NCBI GenBank assembly: GCA_002502625.1
Contig: DAPV01000022.1
Coordinates: 1 to 60,858 of the forward strand
Direction of reading: 5' to 3'
Source: Euryarchaeota archaeon UBA125
Lineage (GTDB): Archaea; Thermoplasmatota; Poseidoniia; Poseidoniales; Thalassarchaeaceae
Length of the DNA stretch: 60,858 nt
Positions 17,133 through 25,437 of the stretch are shown in pieces (position 1 is the stretch's first letter; each line of letters begins with the position of its first letter). A program made the position numbers and the translations under genes. The notes below the pieces were generated by a model. The model saw only the letters and a list, made by a program, of their open reading frames with translations, was not told the DNA's origin and made no database searches.

Positions 17133-17383
17133 TGTTCTCCTCTCCTATTTTTCATCCAATCGACTGTCGCCCACTCACAAATTTTGTATCCAGAAGAAAG
17201 CACACCACTACGTCGTACTAAATCTACTCTAACAACCTGAGCATCTGATTTCAGTAGTTTTTCGATTTGTTCGATACTAGTTCCATCCATATTAGCTCTG
17301 GCATGTTCTACGATTTCTGCGGTATTACGTGGGCGTGATTGGAGGTAAGATCTGATAAGATGTCGCAAATTTTCGCTCATCAT
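17129..17383 (-). CDS. Small winged-helix protein, paralogue 2
   Basis: An 84-aa winged-helix-like protein paralogous to the next gene downstream (same length, same C-terminal G-VLSSGYKICEW pattern). A GAGGTGA Shine-Dalgarno precedes two ATGs at 17383 and 17380, and a GTG at 17389 is also in frame; I chose 17383. It is the first gene of a two-gene unit facing away from the AT-rich intergenic region and the 842-aa HTH protein, an arrangement common for regulators that control their own divergent promoter. Confidence 0.75.
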   Translation of the reverse strand: MMSENLRHLIRSYLQSRPRNTAEIVEHARANMDGTSIEQIEKLLKSDAQVVRVDLVRRSGVLSSGYKICEWATVDWMKNRRGEQ

Positions 17384-17669
17384 TTTCACCTCTTATTCCT
17401 CTGACTTTTCTTTGCTGTTGCATCGGCGGCCGATGTTGAGGGGAGAGTCGGGGGGGTTATCAAATGACCGCCGTTCTTTGACAAATTTCGTTACACAATC
17501 AGAGAATAAATTACCAATTTTTTGAGAACGAAATTACAAATTGGTTATTTTTCATAAGATATTCTATCAACTATGTAACAAAATGTAACAAATTTACTAT
17601 TTTAAATTTAATAATATCAATATTGAAATAACTAATGATATTATAGTAATTTCAAGGGGAGAGGAAAAA
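17384..17669. promoter_or_regulatory. AT-rich divergent intergenic region with repeats
   Basis: A 286-base gap between two divergent transcription units. Visible structure: a GC-rich palindrome CATCGGCGGCCGATG at 17421-17435; seven consecutive G at 17450-17456; an inverted repeat ACCAATTT (17513-17520) and AAATTGGT (17538-17545); and two direct copies of TGTAACAAA at 17574-17582 and 17584-17592, exactly ten bases (one helical turn) apart. The last 150 bases are very AT-rich and should contain the promoter of the 842-aa protein, whose Shine-Dalgarno is AGGGGAGAGG. Likely operator DNA; an origin-like unwinding region is a weaker alternative. Confidence 0.5.
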
Positions 17670-20198
17670 TTGACCAATTCTTCACCTATAATTCGAAGAA
17701 AGGTCCGAGGACGCCATCGAAGAATTTTACTTCTTACACTGTCGGAAGGTTCTGGTACTGTTTCATCAATTGCTTTGAAATCAAGTCTACGTGTCCCACA
17801 TGTGTCTGTTGAATTGAAAAGAATGCGAGAAGAAGGATTAGTTAACTCTACTAGTATTTCTGGAACAAGAGGTGGGATACTAAGTCTGACTTCAAAAGGC
17901 CTCAAAATGCTTGAAATGGATGAATTATCTAGAATTCCTTTAGGCCTCTTTAACCACATTGTTGATGAACAGTTTCAGATCCTAGATATCTTGGGAAACT
18001 ATGTTTTACTGATGGTAACGAGAAAACCAACTTCTGCTTTGATTTACCTTCCAACAATTGATGGTCGAAGAGTTCTAGCAGAAACTAGAGAAAGAAATCC
18101 TAGATACTATGATTCAGATTCCTTTGAACGGATAGCGATGCCCGTTCAGTCAAATCCAGGTAATATTGAGTCTTGGGATAGGTCTGGATTTGGACTAGTT
18201 CGTTCTAGGTTGGTAGATAGTGATTCAGCCGATCGTCTTTCTGTTGGTCGTTGGTTTCATTCAATTCCCAATCTAGAAAATATAGATCAACCAGATGAGT
18301 TTCGTTCTGAATCTTGGCAAATTGGTTCAATTGGTAGAGATGGCACCGAAGTTTTTGCTTCAGGTCCAGTAATGTGTACTTCAAATTCAAATGAAATTGC
18401 TGGACAATTAATGCAGAATTCAGAACAAGGATCAATATTAATCGGGCGTCAAACAATTGTTTCTTCACAACCGGGACCTCTTCCAAGGATTATATTAGAA
18501 GAATGGATTGAACTTATTCATCCTCGACTTCGTCAAGTAACTCGCCGTTCTAGACTTCAATTACTTTTATCTTGGATTGATACAGGTAGGAATAGTCGCC
18601 CCTCAAGGTTACCTGATGTTACAATCAGAAGATTTAGAGAAGATTGGGGAAATCGGCAATTTCTTCAGTCTAATTCTCCTTTTCCTGAAACGATAGTTAC
18701 CGATGGACTCGGTCCAATGGCTATTAAAGCTCTAATTTTGAGTATTATGAATCATCAATCTATTGAATGGGTTTCTATTGACTTACCTGAACCAATAGGG
18801 GAGTCATTATCTAGACGATTATTCCGATTTGAACGAATACGTTTGTTAATTGCTCCATGGTCCTCAACTAATGATATTGGACTTTCAATTCTTGAAACTG
18901 ATGAAATTCATGATTTGCCCTTTCTTAGGTTTACAGAGTCAAATGGTCGTACTCTTCCGGTATATATAGGAGATACGAGAAAGAGAAAGACAATATTACC
19001 TAAAGATTGGAAAATTCCTACAAGTCCAGATGAATTGAAGAGGATTTCTCATAAATTTCAACTAATGGATTTACCAAAGGATGAATCTAATGAAAATGAA
19101 TTATTCCTATATGCATGTTCAGTTTTTCCTGAGGGAGATGAAGCTTTTTCTAATAGAATAGAATCAATTAATCCACTTATTTCTTGGATTTCCTCCTCAA
19201 ATGATTCAAGAATTGATAGATGGATTAGAATTTGGAATCTTCTTCCTTCTTCATGGTCGAAACTAATTAATCCAAATGAGACATCTTTGGACAGAATTGG
19301 TGATCTTTGGGATAAGGTTCCAATTTCGTGGATGGATGACTTCAATCAAAGCGTTTCTAATCGTATTACTTCTGAAGAGAATTTGCGTTCTAACTTGAAG
19401 AAATTAACAATGTATGCAAATAACCCTGAAATTAGAGGTTGGGCTGCAGGAAGATTGCTCTCAGTTACCCATTGGTTGAATTCCGATGAAACCAGAGAAT
19501 TAGTTAGGTGGGGAATAAATAGTTGGATTGAGTTTCCTCCTCTGAGGTGTGCCGACTCTTTAGAAGGAGTGTTGTATTTATTGCAAAAACATCCCGATAT
19601 TAGGCAAGGAAACATTGAGGAAATTTCTGAACGATTACGTCGTTTAGCTTGGTCTTTACCCGAAAATCATGATTTGCATCTTTGGATTCTTCTTTCAGAA
19701 TGGAATGAAAGAGGAACTTTACCGACAATAGATAAACAAATTTTGTTCGTAAAATATTTGCCATGGAGGTGGTGGAGGTCTCATTCTGCTGATATGTTAA
19801 CGATGATGACTGAACATTCAGATGCTAGAAGGGCAATCCTACAAAATCCATTACCTTGGCCTGCAATTGTTTTACGTCCTGAAGGTGAAAAAGCCCCTCT
19901 TCCATTTGGATTTGACGGAGTCCATCCGAAAATGAGACTTTCTTTAGCAGATAGATTGAGACGATTTGTATCTATGGAAACATCAGAAACCGAATCTTTC
20001 AATTCAATTTTTGACATTATTGATTCATTGGATGACCTTCGTGACGAAAATTCTCCCAGAAATGGAAAAACACATCGATATGTTGGTTGGCTCACCCGTC
20101 CAGTACATGAATGGCCTCCATTCCATAGATTAAGCGAAGAATCAGGAGATACATCGATAACCTTAGCAATTGGTGAACGTTTAGGCGAATTTTCCTGA
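17670..20198 (+). CDS. Large protein with N-terminal winged-helix domain, unknown function
   Basis: An 842-aa soluble protein. Residues about 10-85 look like a MarR/ArsR-type winged helix (RRILLLTLSEGSGTVSSIAL, then a recognition helix around VPHVSVELKRMREEGL and a wing GTRGGILSLTSKG). The remaining 750 residues have no motif I recognise; they are rich in Trp, Arg, Ser and Ile and contain no transmembrane segments. The translation start is TTG at 17670, set by AGGGGAGAGG seven bases upstream. A very large partner-domain regulator of this kind is unusual; an enzyme or helical-repeat sensor attached to a DNA-binding head is possible, but only inference. Confidence 0.8.
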   Translation: MTNSSPIIRRKVRGRHRRILLLTLSEGSGTVSSIALKSSLRVPHVSVELKRMREEGLVNSTSISGTRGGILSLTSKGLKMLEMDELSRIPLGLFNHIVDEQFQILDILGNYVLLMVTRKPTSALIYLPTIDGRRVLAETRERNPRYYDSDSFERIAMPVQSNPGNIESWDRSGFGLVRSRLVDSDSADRLSVGRWFHSIPNLENIDQPDEFRSESWQIGSIGRDGTEVFASGPVMCTSNSNEIAGQLMQNSEQGSILIGRQTIVSSQPGPLPRIILEEWIELIHPRLRQVTRRSRLQLLLSWIDTGRNSRPSRLPDVTIRRFREDWGNRQFLQSNSPFPETIVTDGLGPMAIKALILSIMNHQSIEWVSIDLPEPIGESLSRRLFRFERIRLLIAPWSSTNDIGLSILETDEIHDLPFLRFTESNGRTLPVYIGDTRKRKTILPKDWKIPTSPDELKRISHKFQLMDLPKDESNENELFLYACSVFPEGDEAFSNRIESINPLISWISSSNDSRIDRWIRIWNLLPSSWSKLINPNETSLDRIGDLWDKVPISWMDDFNQSVSNRITSEENLRSNLKKLTMYANNPEIRGWAAGRLLSVTHWLNSDETRELVRWGINSWIEFPPLRCADSLEGVLYLLQKHPDIRQGNIEEISERLRRLAWSLPENHDLHLWILLSEWNERGTLPTIDKQILFVKYLPWRWWRSHSADMLTMMTEHSDARRAILQNPLPWPAIVLRPEGEKAPLPFGFDGVHPKMRLSLADRLRRFVSMETSETESFNSIFDIIDSLDDLRDENSPRNGKTHRYVGWLTRPVHEWPPFHRLSEESGDTSITLAIGERLGEFS

Positions 20199-20243
20199 TT
20201 CTTTACTCGATGAGTTCATATTTGACAGTTGATAGGACATTTT

Positions 20244-20550
20244 GCCCCGACGGCAACACCGTGCTGACGACCTCCCTCGCCGGAAGGAAGGATGACGCCC
20301 GGCACCACGTTCGGGGATTATGCCGCCGATCGAAGTTCGCGGGGACCATTTGGAATGATCCGCGATGCAAACGGCGGCTGGACGGTATATGGGTCCCCAG
20401 TTGACCAAATGGAATGATTCATGGGACAACCACACCGTTCAACAGACGTCCTGGGGCAGGGTCAAGCCCATGAGCTACGGCAATGATACGGGAAGTTACG
20501 CCCCGGGACACATTCTTCATCGCATGATTAATTCGTGTCACCCGTATCGC
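20244..20550 (+). ncRNA. GC-rich structured RNA, unassigned
   Basis: A roughly 300-base island, much richer in G+C than its surroundings and with no credible reading frame, between two plus-strand genes. Complementary segments: 20245-20250 with 20321-20326; 20332-20338 with 20372-20378; 20341-20347 with 20392-20398; 20346-20353 with 20405-20412; 20450-20457 with 20500-20507; 20485-20492 with 20541-20548; 20507-20511 with 20535-20539. Some cross each other, suggesting pseudoknots. A near-copy pair GACCAWWTGGAATGATYC occurs at 20344 and 20403. A possible TATA element (TTCATATTT, about 20217-20225) fits a start near 20244. I do not find the hallmark motifs of archaeal SRP RNA or RNase P RNA. Strand is inferred from the neighbours and purine bias. 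Confidence 0.65.
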
Positions 20551-20555
20551 CAACC

Positions 20556-21563
20556 ATGGAGGGTTCTATCGGGCTGTTAGGTGGGACATTCGATAGATTA
20601 CATGATGGGCACCTCGCTCTCATTTTAGGTACAGCACTAGAATGCGATCATTTGCAAATACATGTAACCTCAGATTCAATGATTACCAACAAAGGCCCTC
20701 TTATCCAAGATATTGAGACTAGATTGAAACAACTTCAACATATGTTAAATCAAGAATCAATCAATGCCAGTCTTCATGTTTTACATGATAGATATGGACC
20801 TGCAGTTTCTTTAGAGAAATGTTCAGTGATTGGTTGTACTGAAGAAACATTATCATCTTGTGAAGAGATAAATAAAATAAGACTAACCGGCGGTCTTTCT
20901 CCATTACGTATAGTGAAAATAGATCATATTTTAGATGAAGGTGGCCAGATATTATCTTCTTCTAGAATTCGTTCAGGAATAGTTGATCAAAATGGAAAAT
21001 TTTGGCTTAGAAATTCTGAAACTACTTTGGATTATTCGATGCCTAAAATTTTAGATGAGGAATTGAAGCAACCAATGGGAAAATTATTTTCAGGACCCAG
21101 CGAAAATCCTAGCATAGCTATGAATTTAGCTTTGAAATCAATTTCTGATGAAATAAAAATAATTGCAGTAGGTGATGTTACTGTTTTCTCTCTACAAATT
21201 GCGAATAGAGAGGCTTGGATTTCTGTAATCGATGGGATGACCCATCGAAAGAAATGGGATAAATTTGAACAGATAGAAATGGATGAGAAATTATTGATTA
21301 ATGCAAAAAATCCACCTGGAATGTTGACAAATAGTATTTTCAAAGCTTGTTCCGCGGCCATTTCCCAATCGGAAAATGTTACAATTTTTGTTGATGGTGA
21401 AGAAGACTTGGTCCCAATTCCGTTGATTTTAATGGCTCCATTGGGTACAATATTGTTGTATGGCCAACCAAATGAAGGTCTCATAGTTAGAGAAATCGAT
21501 ATTCCTGCTAAAACTCGTGCTCGTCGCTTCCTCGACTCATTTGTTGTGAGGGGTCCATCTTGA
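20556..21563 (+). CDS. Fused phosphopantetheine adenylyltransferase and GTP-dependent dephospho-CoA kinase
   Basis: A 335-aa fusion of the last two steps of CoA synthesis. Residues 1 to about 150 are an archaeal/eukaryotic-type nucleotidyltransferase (GGTFDRLHDGHLALI at the N-terminus, with the HxGH-like site, and SSSRIRSG as the ISSTxIR-type motif). Residues about 165-330 match the DUF359 family, shown in Thermococcus to be a GTP-dependent dephospho-CoA kinase (PMGKLFSG, IIAVGDVTVF, VDGEEDLVPIPLILMAPLGT). The ATG at 20556 begins the first domain directly; the upstream frame from 20535 adds only seven residues from the structured RNA. The product supplies CoA and, through PPTase, the prosthetic group for the carrier domains at 40333-48873. 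Confidence 0.9.
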   Translation: MEGSIGLLGGTFDRLHDGHLALILGTALECDHLQIHVTSDSMITNKGPLIQDIETRLKQLQHMLNQESINASLHVLHDRYGPAVSLEKCSVIGCTEETLSSCEEINKIRLTGGLSPLRIVKIDHILDEGGQILSSSRIRSGIVDQNGKFWLRNSETTLDYSMPKILDEELKQPMGKLFSGPSENPSIAMNLALKSISDEIKIIAVGDVTVFSLQIANREAWISVIDGMTHRKKWDKFEQIEMDEKLLINAKNPPGMLTNSIFKACSAAISQSENVTIFVDGEEDLVPIPLILMAPLGTILLYGQPNEGLIVREIDIPAKTRARRFLDSFVVRGPS

Positions 21564-22543
21564 CTTTGGTGAGTATCACTGTATGTGCCAGAAATGCTGA
21601 AAATTGGGTACATCAGTGTCTTTCCTCTCTATTTTCTCAAGACTATCGTCCTTTAGAGATAATTGCAGTAAATGATGGCTCTACAGATTCAACATTTGAA
21701 AAAATGAAGATTTTCAAAGAAAAAAATGAGACGCTTGATGTAAATCTAACAATCATTGATTCTGATGCTAAAGGACTTTCAGCAGGTAGACAGATTGGTT
21801 TAGGTCTTTCCAAGGGTCAATGGGTTGCAATTACAGACATTGATTGCTGTCCAGAACCTAATTGGATTTCATCAATGTTATCAGTATGTGAAGGACATCC
21901 AGGTGAGGATGTTATGGCAGTAACGGGTAAAACAGTATTCAATGAAGGAAATACTAGAGTTTCTCGACTTAGATCTAAGGAAATCCGTAGAAAGTACATA
22001 GCAAGATCTAGGGTAACCACTCTTGCAAATGGCCCTTGTTCTATGTTTAGAAGAGATGCTTTGATTTCAATCGGTGGTTTCAATCCATCTTGGTATCATG
22101 CAGAAGATATGGAAGTAAGTCTAAGATTAATTGAGAAAGGTGGCACAATTATTTATTCTCCTGAAGCGATTGTAAATCATGTTGCTGAAGATCAACTATC
22201 TATTTTCTTAAAGAAACGAATTAGAGATGCTCGTGCACATGTCAGAATAATTAGAAAATATGGGTTATATGGAGGACGTTTGCCAAATGGCACTTCTGTT
22301 AAACATGACTTTACTGGGGATGCAGTAAGAGCATCAATATTCTTTCCTTTACTTCTCTTATCTATAATTATTCTAGGAATTATTCCCCAATCGTCTCAAA
22401 ATATTGGAATAATATCCGCTGTAATCCTAACTATGATTGTCATTCATCCTGGGTCGAGATTACGAATTCTCTGGAGTATTTCTCTTTGGTTTGGAGTATC
22501 AATGGGAATATTTGATTTTATATTCGGAAAAAGAGGCCACTGA
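21560..22543 (+). CDS. Family 2 glycosyltransferase with C-terminal membrane helices
   Basis: A 327-aa GT-A glycosyltransferase. VSITVCARNAENWVHQCL and VNDGSTDST form the nucleotide-binding front, TDIDCCPEPNWI is the DxD-like metal site, and HAEDMEVSLRLIEKG is the ED-type acceptor motif. Two hydrophobic helices near the C-terminus (about residues 257-310) anchor it in the membrane. The TTG start at 21560 overlaps the stop of the CoA-synthesis gene (TTGA) and is preceded by GAGGGG, so translation is coupled. It probably adds sugars to lipid carriers or surface glycans. Confidence 0.88.
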   Translation: MTLVSITVCARNAENWVHQCLSSLFSQDYRPLEIIAVNDGSTDSTFEKMKIFKEKNETLDVNLTIIDSDAKGLSAGRQIGLGLSKGQWVAITDIDCCPEPNWISSMLSVCEGHPGEDVMAVTGKTVFNEGNTRVSRLRSKEIRRKYIARSRVTTLANGPCSMFRRDALISIGGFNPSWYHAEDMEVSLRLIEKGGTIIYSPEAIVNHVAEDQLSIFLKKRIRDARAHVRIIRKYGLYGGRLPNGTSVKHDFTGDAVRASIFFPLLLLSIIILGIIPQSSQNIGIISAVILTMIVIHPGSRLRILWSISLWFGVSMGIFDFIFGKRGH

Positions 22544-22544
22544 C

Positions 22545-23105
22545 CTAATTTTCTGATTCTTCTACATCACTCTCCAGTAAAGGAAGAACTGAACCAAATC
22601 CAATTAGAGGTATACATACTGCATAAATTCCTGGATCGACCCATGTGTTGTTAGCAATTGACCAACCGAAATACATTATTACCCCTGTAACCAACAACCA
22701 AGAACCTAAGGTGGCATTAAGACCTTTAGAGAAATCAAATAGAGGCATCCATCTTTCTGGAGAAACTAGAGAAGAAATCCATGAAGCAATCCCCCCTTCT
22801 TCTGTTTTATTTAAAACCAGAGTTCCAAATCCTAGAATTAGAGCTGCAATAATTGTGAAAACTATGTCCCCAGGACTAATTTCAATCCCATTATGGGCTG
22901 TAAATGTGTTTTCAGCTAAGGTGCCGTAAGAGACAAATCCTGCCCAAACAACCTTTTGTCCTGAAGCATAAGCACCAATTAAGATATTTACTACATCTAC
23001 AATTAATGCCCAAATGCCGACCAAGACTGCTATTTTACCAATTATAGGGGTCTCAGGAATCCAATCAAATTCTTGAGATGGTTCAGGACTTTCGTCTTCG
23101 GCCAT
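22545..23105 (-). CDS. Four-helix membrane protein, unknown function
   Basis: A 186-aa protein with four hydrophobic segments (about residues 24-45, 83-102, 130-148 and 158-175), an acidic N-terminus (MAEDESPEPSQEF) and an acidic C-terminus (LESDVEESEN). The middle has a long hydrophilic loop with SPERWMPLFD. I recognise no family. It converges on the glycosyltransferase with a one-base gap and precedes orc1/cdc6 on the same strand, 55 bases downstream of the orc1 stop. Confidence 0.7.
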   Translation of the reverse strand: MAEDESPEPSQEFDWIPETPIIGKIAVLVGIWALIVDVVNILIGAYASGQKVVWAGFVSYGTLAENTFTAHNGIEISPGDIVFTIIAALILGFGTLVLNKTEEGGIASWISSLVSPERWMPLFDFSKGLNATLGSWLLVTGVIMYFGWSIANNTWVDPGIYAVCIPLIGFGSVLPLLESDVEESEN

Positions 23106-23160
23106 GATTCGCCGACCGTTGAGACCGTCTTAACCGTTGCCGGATGGATTGAGTTTAGAA

Positions 23161-24405
23161 TTACAACCGTCGTTGTAGTTTGTAATTGCCATTAGCAGCT
23201 AAATTAACAGCATCATCATTCTCGCTCATTATGCCAATTGCATCAATTCCTCGAGGGATTAGGCTAGATACATGTTTGGTACGTCCTCTTCTCCCAAGGC
23301 TGACATTTTTTACATGAGCTAAACTTCCAGAATGGAATCCATTGATAATGGATGATAGTGACCTTGAAGTCAATGGTTTCATTCCTGCTAAGTTACATAC
23401 TTGAACGTACGTCTCCCAGATTGTTCCTGTTGTTTGAGTCAAAATCCCATTTCTTTCGTTAATGATAATTGATGTTAATGTGAGTTTTTGATGAAGTGGA
23501 AGCCCTTGGAGAAGTCCAATTACTCTTTCATGTTCTACTTGCTTATGAGCAGATTGAATATGCTCGATTTCTATACAATTACTTTGAAATGTTTCAGCAC
23601 GTAGAGTTGAAACTCTTAGCAAATCAATTGCTCTTCTAGCATCACCATGTTCTTTTGCAGAAAGATCGGCACAGAAACGTAGAGTCATTTCCTGCCAAGA
23701 TCCTTTTCGTAGTCCTACTTTGGCCCTCTCTACTAAAATTTGAGCTAACTCACTTGAACTGTAGGGAGAGAAAATAATATCTTCTGCAGACATTCTTGAA
23801 CGAATCGGGTCAGGAATTTTTTCTGTAAACCCAATATCATTACTTATTCCAATTATTGAGGCTCTACTTTCTTTTAGAAGTACATTAAGACTGGTCAAAT
23901 CATAGAGTAATTGATCTTCTGATCTAGTGGCTAGTTGATCCATTTCATCTAGAATTAGGATGTGTACTCCACCATGACGATCCATTCTGCGGATAGTCTC
24001 AGAAAGAACTCTATCTGCTGGCCATCCCGTAAATGGAATAATTGGATCGTCTGATTGCCTTAATGCTTCAGCAATTCTATGAAGGACACGATAACGTGTA
24101 TTGATATGATGGCAATTAATTTCATGAGTGTAAACTCTACTTCCAATTATTTGAGCCCGTTCTTCAAGCTGTTGAGCAACAAATCTAGTTGCTCCAGTCT
24201 TTCCAGTTCCAGATGGCCCGTACAGAATCATATTTCCGGGGATATGTCCTTCTAATGCATCTGCAAGATTCATGACCATAGTTCTAATTTGAGATTCTCT
24301 GTGATTAAAGATAGATGGTGAATGATGTGGATCGAAAATGCGCCGATCGATAAATACCGAATTTTTTCGACTAGTAGAATCGAAAATATTGGCCATGTCA
24401 TTCAT
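23161..24405 (-). CDS. cdc6: Orc1/Cdc6 replication initiator
   Basis: A 414-aa AAA+ initiator. Walker A GPSGTGKT is at residues 63-70, Walker B ILDEMDQ near 151-157, the sensor-1 region IIGISND follows, and the sensor-2 arginine region HGDARRAIDLLR lies near residue 255. The last 100 residues form the winged-helix DNA-binding domain. It binds origin recognition boxes and loads the MCM helicase. The ATG at 24405 is used; another at 24396 is possible. Archaeal origins often lie next to this gene, so the 120-base gap upstream (24406-24525) deserves attention. Confidence 0.95.
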   Translation of the reverse strand: MNDMANIFDSTSRKNSVFIDRRIFDPHHSPSIFNHRESQIRTMVMNLADALEGHIPGNMILYGPSGTGKTGATRFVAQQLEERAQIIGSRVYTHEINCHHINTRYRVLHRIAEALRQSDDPIIPFTGWPADRVLSETIRRMDRHGGVHILILDEMDQLATRSEDQLLYDLTSLNVLLKESRASIIGISNDIGFTEKIPDPIRSRMSAEDIIFSPYSSSELAQILVERAKVGLRKGSWQEMTLRFCADLSAKEHGDARRAIDLLRVSTLRAETFQSNCIEIEHIQSAHKQVEHERVIGLLQGLPLHQKLTLTSIIINERNGILTQTTGTIWETYVQVCNLAGMKPLTSRSLSSIINGFHSGSLAHVKNVSLGRRGRTKHVSSLIPRGIDAIGIMSENDDAVNLAANGNYKLQRRL

Positions 24406-24419
24406 CTTCCTTCACACTC

Positions 24420-24444
24420 ACTCAGGTTCGGACTAACCGGCTGA
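24420..24444. repeat. Imperfect inverted repeat upstream of cdc6
   Basis: The sequence CTCAGGTT-CGGACT-AACCGGCTGAG can fold with the outer arms CTCA/TGAG and inner arms GGTT/AACC around a six-base loop. It lies 15 bases upstream of the cdc6 start, in the short gap before the metallo-beta-lactamase gene. It could be an Orc1/Cdc6 autoregulatory or origin site, or simply a leader hairpin. It does not match the published haloarchaeal or Pyrococcus origin-box consensus as far as I can see. Confidence 0.4.
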
Positions 24445-24525
24445 GCGAACAGGACTTAGCGCACACCCGCGTCAATGACTTAATCCTGCTTATCAAAAAT
24501 CGATTAACATGGTTTTTTTGAAGAT

Positions 24526-25329
24526 TTAATGTCTCCTTTCCGAAGGTGATTGAAGAATAGTAATTCCTGATACTTCTAAATTGTATAACTCTCCATCTTC
24601 AATTTGTATCGTGTTTCTAGGTAAAGCAGGCATATCAAATCCAATTTTTTCTTCTTTTCCAGATGCAAAAGAATGAGTGATCAAAAATTGTTTTTCATTT
24701 TGTTTTTCGGCGGCTTCAATAATGTCTCTAGGAGTATGATGATATGGAAAATTGTCTCCATTAGGTACTCCCATTTCCAACAATACAGCATTAGAAATTG
24801 GAATTCTTTGGTCTATTGTTTCACATGGACCAGAATCCCCAGTATGTAGTAGAACAAATCCTCTAGAATCTCGAAGCAAATAACCATGAGGATCTGTTTC
24901 AGGAGTATGTTTTACTATAAATCGTTCATAATCCCATCCATTTGCATGTCCATTATCATCTACAATCCATTCGACCCTATCTTCGATTATTTGCTCAAGT
25001 GTATTCGGAAAAGCCAAAGAGCAAATTTCCTTCATTCTTTCAATTCCATTTGGATGCAGATGAATCCTGAGTTTTGAGTTTCCATTCCGATCTGAAATAA
25101 ATTGTCTATCAAGAAGAAGAAAAGGAAGTCCGAAAACGTGGTCTCCATGCCAATGAGTGATGAGTAAATCTGTGATTTGAGAAGACGAAATATGATTTTT
25201 TTGAAGTTGAAGAAGAATAGTCGGGGGGGCATCTATCAGAATTTTTTCATCCAAGAGCATACAGGAATGTAACCTACCAGGTGGGCAGAAGGCATTACCT
25301 GAACCCAATACTCTCAACATAGAAGCCAT
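24526..25329 (-). CDS. Metallo-beta-lactamase-fold hydrolase (RNase Z-like)
   Basis: A 267-aa metallo-beta-lactamase-fold protein. The metal motif THWHGDHVFGLP is in place, the first-strand LGSGNAFCPPGRLHSC resembles RNase Z-type enzymes (LGTGsa-P), HTGDSGPC supplies the bridging aspartate and LITHSFAS the last histidine. The RNase Z exosite and full-length features are not obvious, so a tRNA 3' nuclease is possible but a general phosphodiesterase is equally likely. ATGs at 25329 and 25320 are both usable. Confidence 0.82.
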   Translation of the reverse strand: MASMLRVLGSGNAFCPPGRLHSCMLLDEKILIDAPPTILLQLQKNHISSSQITDLLITHWHGDHVFGLPFLLLDRQFISDRNGNSKLRIHLHPNGIERMKEICSLAFPNTLEQIIEDRVEWIVDDNGHANGWDYERFIVKHTPETDPHGYLLRDSRGFVLLHTGDSGPCETIDQRIPISNAVLLEMGVPNGDNFPYHHTPRDIIEAAEKQNEKQFLITHSFASGKEEKIGFDMPALPRNTIQIEDGELYNLEVSGITILQSPSERRH

Positions 25330-25437
25330 GCATTACTTCTGACAGGCCACTATTCATTCAACCTTCCTGAGAGAGATGCTCACGTCCTTTCATTGAAATA
25401 CTGATGACGATTCCGTCCAGACGTAAGAGGGATTGAA

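Noticed and set aside
20244..20550. Calling the structured RNA SRP RNA or RNase P RNA
   Set aside because: The SRP S-domain loop (CAGG...GGAA...AGCAG) and RNase P motifs (GAGGAAAGTCC and its 3' partner) were looked for on both strands and not found. Without a covariance search, assignment is not supported.
20181..20580. Three short reading frames inside the GC-rich RNA region
   Set aside because: They overlap on both strands in a region with complementary segments and unusual base composition, with no Shine-Dalgarno and no protein-like composition. A structured RNA explains them better.
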